A stretch of DNA of 64,000 nucleotides, from assembly GCF_024171945.1 (NCBI RefSeq), contig NZ_JAMTCR010000004.1:806001-870000 (forward strand). Direction: 5' to 3'. A program made the translations under genes and the position numbers. Position 1 is the first letter of the stretch. The number at the start of each line of letters is the position of its first letter. The notes below the pieces were generated by a model, which did no database searches, was not told the DNA's origin, and saw only the letters and a program-made list of their open reading frames with translations. Shown piece by piece: positions 37,937 through 46,210 of this stretch. The DNA comes from Actinokineospora globicatena. GTDB lineage: Bacteria > Actinomycetota > Actinomycetes > Mycobacteriales > Pseudonocardiaceae.

Positions 37937-38919
37937 AGCTCGACTGGACCCGCGCAACGTTGCGCCTGGCCGAACCGTTGCGCATCTCCCGCTCGGTGAT
38001 GAGCGAGCGCGAGGCGATCGAGGTGACGTTGTCCGACGACGGCGCGGCAGGTCGGGGCGAGATCGTCACCAGTGTCTACTACGGACTCGACGCCGAGGAG
38101 GTCGTACGCCAGTTGGACCTGGTTTCCGCCGCATTGCCCGACCTCGACGACGACTTGGTCGCGGGCCTCCATCCCGGTGTGAGGGCCGGGGTGGACGCCG
38201 CGCTGTGGGAACTGGCCGCTGTGCGCACCGGAGTGCCCGCGCACGAGCTGTTCGGACATCCACAGTGGACTGATGTGGCCACCGCGCGGACGATCGGGCT
38301 CGGCGAACCGGCGGGGGAGTCGGCCAAGGCGTTGGTGGAAGAGGGTTTCACCGTCGTCAAGGTCAAGGCGGGCGGGTCGGACGACGTCGCCCGGGTCGCG
38401 GAGGTGCGCTCGGCGGCGCCGGACGCGCGGATCATGGTCGACCCCAACGGCGGCTGGACTCCAGACGAGGCCGTGCGGCTCTTGGAGCGGATGGAGCCCT
38501 CCCGGGTCGACGTGGTCGAGCAACCGATCGCACCGGGGCAACGCGCGCGGCTGGCCTGGGTCACAGCGCGGTCGATGGTCCCGGTCATCGCCGACGAGGA
38601 CGTCGAGACGGTCGCCGACGTGGCCGAACTCGCGGGCGTGGTGGACGGGGTCAACATCAAGCTGGCCAAGTTCGGCGGCCCCACGCAGGCGCTCGCGGCG
38701 ATCGAGGAGGCCAGGTCAGCGGGCCTGGACGTGCTGCTCGGCTGCCTCGTGTCCAGCTCGCTCGGCATCGCCCCCGCCGTGCACCTGAGCGGGTACGCGC
38801 GCTGGCTCGACCTCGACGGCCACCTTCTGCTGGCCGACGACCCGTGGACCGGGCTCGGCGGCGCGGACGGCACGCTGCGGCTGCGCGGCGGCCCCGGGTG
38901 GGGCCTGGAGCGGCGGTGA
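37933..38919 (+). CDS. Enolase-superfamily dipeptide epimerase-like enzyme
   Basis: 328 residues. The barrel carries the muconate-lactonising/dipeptide-epimerase residues: Lys pair in VVKVKAGG (about 142-146), metal ligands in MVDPNGGW, VVEQPI and VIADED, and the second lysine in NIKLAKFGG. The C-terminal LLADDPWTGLG resembles the DxD region that grips the dipeptide amino group in Ala-Glu epimerases. After an ATP-grasp ligase, epimerising the ligated product is the natural role. N-succinylamino-acid racemase activity is the alternative. Confidence 0.82.
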   Translation: MKLDWTRATLRLAEPLRISRSVMSEREAIEVTLSDDGAAGRGEIVTSVYYGLDAEEVVRQLDLVSAALPDLDDDLVAGLHPGVRAGVDAALWELAAVRTGVPAHELFGHPQWTDVATARTIGLGEPAGESAKALVEEGFTVVKVKAGGSDDVARVAEVRSAAPDARIMVDPNGGWTPDEAVRLLERMEPSRVDVVEQPIAPGQRARLAWVTARSMVPVIADEDVETVADVAELAGVVDGVNIKLAKFGGPTQALAAIEEARSAGLDVLLGCLVSSSLGIAPAVHLSGYARWLDLDGHLLLADDPWTGLGGADGTLRLRGGPGWGLERR

Positions 38920-40091
38920 GGACGTTCCCGCTCCCGGTGCGCGTGCTCCTGGTCAACCAGTTCGGCGTCAACACCGGCTTCTACCTGCTCATCCCGTACC
39001 TGGCCACGCACATGACCGAGGACCTGGGGCTCTCCGCCGCGCTGGTCGGGGTGGTGCTCGGGGTGCGCAACCTCAGCCAGCAGGGGCTGTTCCTGCTGGG
39101 GGGCACCGCGGCTGACCGGCTCGGCGTGCGCGGAGTGATCATCACCGGGTGCGCGGTCCGGGCGTTCGGGTTCGGCCTGTTCGCCGTCGGTGACTCGCCC
39201 GCCGTGCTGCTCGCGGCGGCGGTGCTGAGCGGGGTCGCCGGTGCGTTGTTCAACCCGGCGGTGCGCGCCTACATCGCCGTCGAGACCCCGGCACCCCGCC
39301 GAGCCGAGGCATTCGCGCTGTTCACGGTGTACGCCCAGACCGGGGCGCTGGTCGGGCCGGTGTTGGGCAGCGCACTGTTGCTCGTCGACTTCCGGCTATC
39401 GGCAACGGTGGCGGCTGGGATCTTCGTGTTGCTGACCGTGATCCAGGCGCTCGTGCTGCCCGCTCGCGCCGTCCCCGCCGCGCCGACCTCGGTACTCGCG
39501 GATATCAAGGCGTGCCTGGCCAATCGGCCGTTCATGGCGTTCACGGTCGCGGCTGCGGGCTTGTTCACGTTGCAGAATCAGCTCTATCTGGTGCTGCCGT
39601 TCGAGGCCAACCGTGCGACGGGGTGGGCAGGCAGTGTTGCCGGGGTGTTTGTCCTGTCCACTGTGGTCACCTTGGTTGGCCAGGTTCGGATCACCCGGGC
39701 GCTCGGCGACGTGTCCCGCAAACGTGCGATCGCGGTGGGTCTGTTGGTCATGGGGCTGGGTTTCCTGGCTCCCGCCGCGTCGTACCTGTGGCCCGCGCTG
39801 TCGGTTCCGGCGGTCGTCGTCGCGGTGTTGGGACTGGCCGTGGGGACCATGATCGCCCAGCCGTTCGTCTACGAGCTGGTGCCCGCGTTCGGCGCCGAGC
39901 GGGTCACCGGCACCTACTTCGGCGTCTTCTACCTCGTCTCCGGTGCCGCCGCGGCGGTGACGACGGTGGTCGTCGGCTGGGTGAGCGACGCGGGTGGCTG
40001 GTGGGCGTGCCTGGTGTGCGCGGCCGTCGGCCTGGTGTGCGCGGCGGGCATGCGGATTCCGGAGAGGACGGCGACATGGGCAACTTCCTGA
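38916..40091 (+). CDS. MFS exporter
   Basis: 391 residues, about twelve membrane segments. The loop 2-3 region is FLLGGTAADRLGVRGVI, an MFS motif-A variant; the second half starts around ADIKACLANRPFMAFTVAAA. It resembles small-molecule/drug efflux MFS proteins. Lying between biosynthesis and importer genes, it would export the finished product, as CntE does for staphylopine. GTG 38916 overlaps the epimerase stop by four bases; the 3' end overlaps the methyltransferase start by 16. Confidence 0.85.
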   Translation: MRTFPLPVRVLLVNQFGVNTGFYLLIPYLATHMTEDLGLSAALVGVVLGVRNLSQQGLFLLGGTAADRLGVRGVIITGCAVRAFGFGLFAVGDSPAVLLAAAVLSGVAGALFNPAVRAYIAVETPAPRRAEAFALFTVYAQTGALVGPVLGSALLLVDFRLSATVAAGIFVLLTVIQALVLPARAVPAAPTSVLADIKACLANRPFMAFTVAAAGLFTLQNQLYLVLPFEANRATGWAGSVAGVFVLSTVVTLVGQVRITRALGDVSRKRAIAVGLLVMGLGFLAPAASYLWPALSVPAVVVAVLGLAVGTMIAQPFVYELVPAFGAERVTGTYFGVFYLVSGAAAAVTTVVVGWVSDAGGWWACLVCAAVGLVCAAGMRIPERTATWATS

Positions 40092-40855
40092 CCGACAACC
40101 CGGCTCTCTACGAGCGCCGGTTCCCCGACCCCGAGCACCGCGCCGCCCGCTTCGTGCACGACGTGATCACCCGCTTCGACGGCGGGAGCCGGGTGCTGGA
40201 CGTGGGGTGCGGCACCGGCCGCGACGCCGGGTACCTGGCCGGCCTCGGCTACAAGGTCACCGGGGTCGACCTGTCCGCGTCGATGATCGCCTTCGCCGCC
40301 GCCCGGCACCCCGGCGTCGACTTCCAGCACGCCGACATGCGCGAGTTCGACATCGGTCGCACCGTTGACGTCGTCACCTGCCTGGACAGCACCATGCTCT
40401 ATTGCCACAACGATGCTGACTTGCGCGCGTTCCTCCGCAACTGCCACTCGCACCTCGCACCGGGTGGGCTCCTCGTCGCCGAGATGCGCAACGGTGCGTT
40501 CTTCCTGGGCAACACGGAGTTGCTCAACGAGGTCACCGTCCGCACCGTCGCGTGGGAGGGCGTGGCCTACACCGCTCGGACGCGGTTGTGGATCGACCAC
40601 GCCCACCAGCTCTTGCGCCGCCACCGGATCTGGACCTGGGCCGAGGTGGCGGATCCGGTGGTCGAGGAGACCGCGTGGCGGCTGCTGTTCCCGCTGGAGT
40701 TGCGCGCGCACCTGGAGTGCGCCGGGTTCGAGGTGCTCGCCCTGTTCGACGAGCCCGGCCCGCGCACCGACACCCGGTGGACCCCGGACGCCGCCCTGTC
40801 CACCGCGCTGTCCGGCGACCGGCTGCACCTGGTCGCCCGCACCCGTCCCCATTGA
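40076..40855 (+). CDS. SAM-dependent class I methyltransferase
   Basis: 259 residues. Motif I is VLDVGCGTGRDAGYLAGLG, followed by VTGVDLSASMIAFA and the motif IV region VDVVTCLDSTMLYC; HLAPGGLLVAEM marks the post-IV strand. The C-terminal half (LWIDHAHQLLRRHRIWTW) may bind the acceptor. It could N- or O-methylate the peptide product. ATG 40076 lies inside the MFS 3' end. Confidence 0.85.
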   Translation: MGNFLTDNPALYERRFPDPEHRAARFVHDVITRFDGGSRVLDVGCGTGRDAGYLAGLGYKVTGVDLSASMIAFAAARHPGVDFQHADMREFDIGRTVDVVTCLDSTMLYCHNDADLRAFLRNCHSHLAPGGLLVAEMRNGAFFLGNTELLNEVTVRTVAWEGVAYTARTRLWIDHAHQLLRRHRIWTWAEVADPVVEETAWRLLFPLELRAHLECAGFEVLALFDEPGPRTDTRWTPDAALSTALSGDRLHLVARTRPH

Positions 40856-40871
40856 TCCTGGGAGGATCGTC

Positions 40872-42407
40872 ATGACCGACCCGTTCCCCACCCTGCGCCG
40901 CCGCGGTTTCCTTGCCCTGGCGGGTGGTCTCGCCCTCGCCGGGTGCGCCGGTACCCAAGCGACTGAGTCGTCAGCCCCGCGTTCGGGCGGGCGGTTGAGG
41001 GCGGCGTTCGCCGGTGGTGGCGCCAAGGAGGTGCTCGACCCGCACATGGCCAGCCTGTTCGTCGAGGCGGCCAGGTCCAAGGCGCTCTACGACAAGCTCG
41101 CGGACTTCGGGTCTGATCTGACCCCGGTACCCCGGCTCGCTGAGAAGTGGGAACCCAACGCCGACGCCACCACCTGGCGGATCACGTTGCGGCAGGCCAG
41201 TTTCCACGACGGTAGACCAGTGCGCGCCGCCGACGTCCTGTCCAGCTATGCCCGGATCCTGGACCCGAAGAAGGCCTTCCGGGCCAAGGCGAGCCTGGCG
41301 ATGATCGACCTGACCTCCAGTCGCGCGGTGGACGACCGGACCGTCGAGTTCGTACTCACCCGGCCGTATGTCGAGTTCCCCAATGCTCTGGCGACCTTCT
41401 CTGCTCACATCATCCCAGAGTCTACTGAGGACTTCGCGCGACCGGTTGGCTCTGGGCCGTTCTCGTTCGTGTCGTTCACGCCCGGTCGGTCCACTGTGCT
41501 CAAGCGATACGCCGACCACTGGGACGGTGCGGCGAGGTTGGACGAGGTCGAGTTCGTGCTGGCCAACGAGGAGTCGGCTCGCGTCAACGCGTTGCTGGCC
41601 GGGCAGGTCGAGTACGCGCACGACCTGTCACCGGTCACCGCCCGCGCGCACGAGTCGGGTGGTCGGGTGCGCATCGTGCGGTCGCCCAACAGCGGGATCC
41701 AGGCGTTCGCGATGAAGGTCGATCGGCCGCCGTTCGACAACCGAGACCTGCGCGAGGCGATGTTCCTGCTGGCCGACCGGCCGCAGTTGGTCGAGTCGGT
41801 GCTGTCGGGGTCCGGTCAGGTGGCCAACGACCTGTACGGCAAGGGGTACCGCCACTACGCCGAGAGCATCCCGCAGCGGGAGCGTGATCTGGACAAGGCG
41901 CGGTTCCTGATCAAGCGAGCGGGCGCGGAAGGGCTCAAGGTCGCGCTGAACACCTCTGAGGCGGCAACGGGGTTTGTGGAGGCGGCGACCGTGTTCGCCG
42001 ACCAGGCCAAGCAGGCGGGCATCACCATCGAGGTCGCGGTCGGCGACAAGGACACTTTCTGGGCCGACACGTTGAAGAACGGCTCCCTGTCCAGCTTCCG
42101 CTCCGGCGCGATGCCGATCGAGTCGCACGTCTCGCAACGGTTGCTGTCGAAGTCGACGACCAACGTCACCAAGTGGGCGCGTCCGGAGTTCGACGCGCTG
42201 TACGACAAGGCTGTGTCCACTGTGGATGAAACGGCGCGGGACGGGGTGTACCAGGAGATGCAGCGCACCCTGCACGCCGAGGGTGGGTACCTGGTGTGGG
42301 GCTTCGCGGACTGGGTGGTCGGCACGGCGCAGGCCGTCGATGGAGTCGCCACCGCGCCCGCGAACACGCTGGACTGGGCCAGGTTCGACCGCGTGTGGCT
42401 GCGGTGA
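40872..42407 (+). CDS. ABC importer substrate-binding lipoprotein (Opp/Nik family)
   Basis: 511 residues, solute-binding family 5. The signal is a Tat-type lipoprotein signal: RRRGFLALAGGLALAGC, with twin Arg and lipobox Cys25. Family features follow: WRITLRQASFHDGRPVRAAD and, near the middle, NSGIQAFAMKVDRPPFDNRD with LREAMFLLADRPQLV. Members bind oligopeptides, nickel or metal-chelate complexes. ATG 40872 has GGGAGGATCGTC upstream. The stop overlaps the first permease start (GTGA). In this operon it should capture the re-imported product. Confidence 0.9.
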   Translation: MTDPFPTLRRRGFLALAGGLALAGCAGTQATESSAPRSGGRLRAAFAGGGAKEVLDPHMASLFVEAARSKALYDKLADFGSDLTPVPRLAEKWEPNADATTWRITLRQASFHDGRPVRAADVLSSYARILDPKKAFRAKASLAMIDLTSSRAVDDRTVEFVLTRPYVEFPNALATFSAHIIPESTEDFARPVGSGPFSFVSFTPGRSTVLKRYADHWDGAARLDEVEFVLANEESARVNALLAGQVEYAHDLSPVTARAHESGGRVRIVRSPNSGIQAFAMKVDRPPFDNRDLREAMFLLADRPQLVESVLSGSGQVANDLYGKGYRHYAESIPQRERDLDKARFLIKRAGAEGLKVALNTSEAATGFVEAATVFADQAKQAGITIEVAVGDKDTFWADTLKNGSLSSFRSGAMPIESHVSQRLLSKSTTNVTKWARPEFDALYDKAVSTVDETARDGVYQEMQRTLHAEGGYLVWGFADWVVGTAQAVDGVATAPANTLDWARFDRVWLR

Positions 42408-43348
42408 CCCTGGGCCGGTACACCTGTCGGAGGCTGCTGCTCGGGTCGGTCCAGGTGCTCGCGGTGCTGGTGGCGGTGTTCTTGCTCGTCGAGGCGCTGC
42501 CTGGCGACGCGGCGGTCGCGTTGGCCGGGGACAACCCAGACCCCGCACGTGTTGCCGCCATCCGCTCCGCGATGGGCTTGGAGAACCCCGCCGCACAGCG
42601 GTTTGCGACTTGGCTCGGCGGTTTGCTCAGCGGTGACCTCGGGTCGTCACTGGTGTCCGACCGGCCGGTCACCGAGTTCATCGCGGCCGGGCTTCCGACA
42701 ACGTTGCTGCTGGCCGGGGTGACGTTGCTGCTGTTGGTGCCGTCGTCGGTGCTGCTCGGGGTGTTCGTGGCCCGGCGCGCGGGTGGCCGGGTCGACCGGG
42801 TGGTCACCGCAGCCACCATCGGGCTGCACGCGGTCCCCGAGTTCGCGCTCGCCATCGTCCTGGTCGCGCTGTTCGGCGTCGAACTCGGGTGGCTGCCCCC
42901 GACCGCGCTCGGCGCCGATCCGCTCGCCGACCCGGCGGTGCTCGTCCTGCCGGTGCTGGTGCTGCTCGCCCGCCCGCTGTGCGCGGTCACCCGCCTGGTG
43001 CGCGCGGCCATGGTGGACGCCCTCGCCAGCGACTACGTCCGGCACGCCCGCCGCCTCGGCCTGACCCGCGCCCGCGTCGACTACGCCCACGCCCTCCCGA
43101 ACGCCCTGGCCCCGGCGGTCCAACAACTCGCCCGCACCACCGACTGGCTGCTCGGCGGGGTGATCGTCGTGGAGGCGGTGTTCGTGCTCCCCGGCCTGGG
43201 CACGTCGCTGGTGGACGCGGTCGCGGGGCGGGACATGCCGGTGGTGCAAGGGCTTGCGGTGCTCTTCGGCGTGACAACCGTGCTGGTCAACCTGGCCGCC
43301 GACATCATCGCCTTCCGCCTGGCCCCTCGCGCCGGGAGCGCCGCGTGA
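42404..43348 (+). CDS. ABC importer permease 1 (DppB/NikB type)
   Basis: 314 residues, about six membrane segments. N-terminal RRLLLGSVQVLAVLVAVFLL, then the periplasmic GLENPAAQRFATWLGGLLSG and the coupling EAA-type loop DYVRHARRLGLTRARVDYAH with ALPNALAPAVQQLA. Order and features match DppB/NikB. GTG 42404 overlaps the lipoprotein stop by four bases. It is followed by a 111-base gap before the second permease. Confidence 0.88.
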   Translation: MTLGRYTCRRLLLGSVQVLAVLVAVFLLVEALPGDAAVALAGDNPDPARVAAIRSAMGLENPAAQRFATWLGGLLSGDLGSSLVSDRPVTEFIAAGLPTTLLLAGVTLLLLVPSSVLLGVFVARRAGGRVDRVVTAATIGLHAVPEFALAIVLVALFGVELGWLPPTALGADPLADPAVLVLPVLVLLARPLCAVTRLVRAAMVDALASDYVRHARRLGLTRARVDYAHALPNALAPAVQQLARTTDWLLGGVIVVEAVFVLPGLGTSLVDAVAGRDMPVVQGLAVLFGVTTVLVNLAADIIAFRLAPRAGSAA

Positions 43349-43459
43349 GCGGTTGTGAAGATCGAACCGGCCTGAGCAGCCCCCGATGTACAGCTTACCG
43401 GGGTGTGTGAAGGGGATGCGGGTGTCGGCGGGGTGGGTTGTGGACAACTGGGAGGTGGC

Positions 43460-44227
43460 GTGAAGGGGTGGCGGGGGGTTGGGGTGGTGCTGTTGGTGGT
43501 GCCACTGGCTGTTGCGGTGTTCGGGCCCTTGTTCGTGCCGGATGAGGTGGGGCGCGGGAGGGCGTTTGTTGATAGTGGGGTGTTGGGGACGGATTTTGTC
43601 GGGCGGGACGTGCTGCAGCAGGTTCTGCTCGGCGGACGGACGGTTGTCTTGGTGGCGGTGATCGCGACTGGGGTGTCGTACGCGGTGGGGGTGCCGTTGG
43701 CGTTGACGGCGGCTATGGCGCGGCGGCGGTGGTTGGATGAGGTGTTGATGCGGCCGTTGGACGTCGTGTTGGCGGTGCCGTCGTTGTTGGTGTTGATCCT
43801 CGTGGCCGGGATCGCGCCGCACGGGTATGGCACGGTGGTGGTCGTTGTGGCTGTGGTGACGGTGCCGGACATCGCGCGGGTCGCGCGGGCGGCGGCGTTG
43901 GAGGTGGCCAGCCGACCGGCGTTGGAGGCGATGCGGCTCCAGGGTGAGACCCGGTGGCGCCTCGCCATCGGGTACGTCGTGCCCGCGATGGCGCCGACGC
44001 TGGTGGCGGATCTCGGTGTGCGGATCACGGCGGCGCTGTACCTGGTCGCCTCGGCCAGTTTCCTCGGGGTCGGTGTCGCCCCGGATGCCGCTGACTGGGC
44101 GGTGATGGTGGACCGCAACCAGTCCGGGCTCTTCCTGGTCCCCGCCGCCGTCGTGGTCCCCGCCGTTCTGATCATCGCGTGGTCGATCGGCGTGAACCTG
44201 GTGTTCGACCGGGCGGTTCGCCGGTGA
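43460..44227 (+). CDS. ABC importer permease 2 (DppC/NikC type)
   Basis: 255 residues, about five to six membrane segments. The DppC-type N-terminus has VLGTDFVGRDVLQQVLLGGR; the coupling loop is LEAMRLQGETRWRLAIGYVV, and ASFLGVGVAPDAADWAVMVD is characteristic of the family. GTG 43460 has GGAGG 4 bases upstream. The stop overlaps the ATPase GTG by four bases. Confidence 0.86.
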   Translation: MKGWRGVGVVLLVVPLAVAVFGPLFVPDEVGRGRAFVDSGVLGTDFVGRDVLQQVLLGGRTVVLVAVIATGVSYAVGVPLALTAAMARRRWLDEVLMRPLDVVLAVPSLLVLILVAGIAPHGYGTVVVVVAVVTVPDIARVARAAALEVASRPALEAMRLQGETRWRLAIGYVVPAMAPTLVADLGVRITAALYLVASASFLGVGVAPDAADWAVMVDRNQSGLFLVPAAVVVPAVLIIAWSIGVNLVFDRAVRR

Positions 44228-45627
44228 GCGACCAGGTGGTGGAGGTAGCGGGCCTGCGGGTGTTCGTCGGCGGCCGGGCGCTGGTCGACGGGGTGTCGTT
44301 CGGGTTGGGGCCAGGCGAGGTGGTGGCGCTCGTGGGCGCCTCGGGGAGTGGGAAGACGACGACCGGGCTGGCGTTGTTGGGGGAGGTTCCGGCCGGGGCC
44401 GAGGTATCCGGGCGTGTGCGGGTGAAGGGGCGCGCGGGGTTCGTGCCGCAACACCCGGGGGCGGTGCTCAACCCGGTCCGGCGGGTGGGGTCGGTGCTGC
44501 GCGAGCTGGCGCCGGTGGCGGACGTTGAGCGGGCGGTGGACGTTGCGAGGTTCCCCAGGTCGTTGCTCGGCCGGTATCCGCACCAGCTCTCCGGTGGGCA
44601 GCAGCAGCGGCTCGTGTTGGCGCAGGCCCTGCTGTGCGATCCGGCGGTCGTGGTTGCCGATGAACCGACCACCGGGCTGGACCGAGGGACGCGCGACGAG
44701 GTCGTTGCCGAGTTCGCTAGGCTGGCAGGCAGAGGGGTTGCGCTGGTGGTGCTCAGCCACGACATGGACGTCGTGCGGGCGCTCGCGGACCACGTTGTCG
44801 TGCTGCGGGCCGGGAAGGTCATCGAGTCAGGTCGGGCCGCCGAGGTGCTGCTGAACCCGAAGCACCCCTACACCCGTGCGCTGTTGGTCGAACCGGTGCG
44901 ATCCGCCGCGGAAAGCGAGCACGGCGCCGAGCGGCTCCGCATCGAAGGGCTCACCGCGCACCACGGTCGCAACGTTGTGCTGGACGACGTCTCCTTCGCG
45001 GTGTCGGCGGGGGAGTGCCTGGCCGTGATGGGCAGGTCCGGCAGCGGCAAGACCACCCTGGCCCGGTGCGTGGTCGGACTCCACCCCCCGACCGCGGGCA
45101 CCGTCGCGCTGGACGGTCGCCCCCTCGCCCGCACCCTCCGGTCCCGCGACCGCGCCGACCTCGCCGCGATCCAGTACGTCTTCCAGGACGCCCGCGCCTC
45201 CTTCGACCACCGCCGCCCGGTGCTCGACCAGGTCGCCCGCACCGCCGCCCTGCTCCGTGGTATGTCCACAGCGGACAGTGTGGCCGCCGCCATCGCCGCG
45301 CTGGCCGAGGTCCGGGTGGACGAGTCGACCGCCCGCCGAAGACCGGCGACCCTCTCCGGCGGCGAGCTGCACCGCGCCGCCCTGGCCAGGGCCCTGCTGG
45401 CCCAGCCGAGGGTCCTGGTGTGCGACGAGATCACCACCGGCCTCGACGCGGTCACCCGCGCGAGTGTCCTCAAGGGACTCGCCGCGCTCCGCGAGACCCA
45501 CGGCGTCACCCTGGTCGTGATCACCCACGACCACGCGGTCGCCGACCACCTCGCCGACCGCGTCGTCACACTCCACGAGGGCCGCGTCACCGCGGGCGCT
45601 CCCCGAACCAGAAGCGAGACCCCGTGA
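44224..45627 (+). CDS. Fused ABC importer ATPase (DppD-DppF type)
   Basis: 467 residues with two complete ATPase domains in one chain. First: Walker A GASGSGKTT (about residue 38), PHQLSGGQQQRLVLAQALL, Walker B VVVADEPTTGLD. Second: GRSGSGKTT (about 270), LSGGELHRAALARALL, VLVCDEITTGLD. The two halves stand for the usual separate DppD and DppF subunits. It powers the two permeases upstream. Overlaps both neighbours (GTGA at each end). Confidence 0.9.
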   Translation: MSDQVVEVAGLRVFVGGRALVDGVSFGLGPGEVVALVGASGSGKTTTGLALLGEVPAGAEVSGRVRVKGRAGFVPQHPGAVLNPVRRVGSVLRELAPVADVERAVDVARFPRSLLGRYPHQLSGGQQQRLVLAQALLCDPAVVVADEPTTGLDRGTRDEVVAEFARLAGRGVALVVLSHDMDVVRALADHVVVLRAGKVIESGRAAEVLLNPKHPYTRALLVEPVRSAAESEHGAERLRIEGLTAHHGRNVVLDDVSFAVSAGECLAVMGRSGSGKTTLARCVVGLHPPTAGTVALDGRPLARTLRSRDRADLAAIQYVFQDARASFDHRRPVLDQVARTAALLRGMSTADSVAAAIAALAEVRVDESTARRRPATLSGGELHRAALARALLAQPRVLVCDEITTGLDAVTRASVLKGLAALRETHGVTLVVITHDHAVADHLADRVVTLHEGRVTAGAPRTRSETP

Positions 45628-46145
45628 CCTACACCATCCGACCCGCCACACCGGCTGACGTCCCCGGCGCGCGGTCCGTCATGCTCGACACCCTCTATCG
45701 GGAACTGGGCTACGGCTACAACCCGCCGTGGCACGAGGATGTGATCGACCCGGAAACCGTGTACCTGCGCGACCCCCGCCACGCCCTGTTCGTCGCCGTG
45801 CTCGACGACGAAGTGGTTGCCACGACAGGTGTCCGCGCCGTCCTCCCGCAGAGCCCGCCGCACCCGCAGTGGCTTGTGGACCGATACCCGCAAGGCCGTA
45901 CCGCACAACTGTTCCGGGTCTACGTCCGCGCCGAGCACCGACGCCACGGCCTAGCCAGGAAACTCGTGGCGGAGGCAACGCGTTTCGTGGCGGGGGAGGG
46001 CGGCTACGACGTCCTCTACCTGCACACCGACGCCCGCGTCCCCAGCGCAGCGCCGTTCTGGCGGTCTGTGGCCAAGGAAGTCCACGACGCTGGAAACGGC
46101 GACCCGCAACACTTCCAGACCGTCCACTTCGAAATCCCGTTCTAG
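45624..46145 (+). CDS. GNAT-family N-acetyltransferase, last gene of the operon
   Basis: 173 residues, GNAT fold. N-terminal YTIRPATPADVPGARSVM; the acetyl-CoA loop is FRVYVRAEHRRHGLARKLVA (R/Q-x-x-G-x-G/A pattern). It may acetylate the operon's product for modification or protection, or be a self-immunity enzyme. GTG 45624 overlaps the ATPase stop. A strong terminator follows within 10 bases, marking the operon end. Confidence 0.85.
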   Translation: MTYTIRPATPADVPGARSVMLDTLYRELGYGYNPPWHEDVIDPETVYLRDPRHALFVAVLDDEVVATTGVRAVLPQSPPHPQWLVDRYPQGRTAQLFRVYVRAEHRRHGLARKLVAEATRFVAGEGGYDVLYLHTDARVPSAAPFWRSVAKEVHDAGNGDPQHFQTVHFEIPF

Positions 46146-46153
46146 CCGACATG

Positions 46154-46191
46154 CCCTGAGGGGCGGATGCGATCGCATCCGCCCCTCAGGG
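46154..46191. terminator. Perfect 38-bp palindrome ending the operon
   Basis: A fully self-complementary 38-bp sequence centred on GCGATCGC lies 8 bases after the GNAT stop and 20 bases from the convergent peptidase stop. It can terminate from both sides. Confidence 0.8.
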
Positions 46192-46210
46192 ATCTAACAG
46201 GTGTCCAGCG

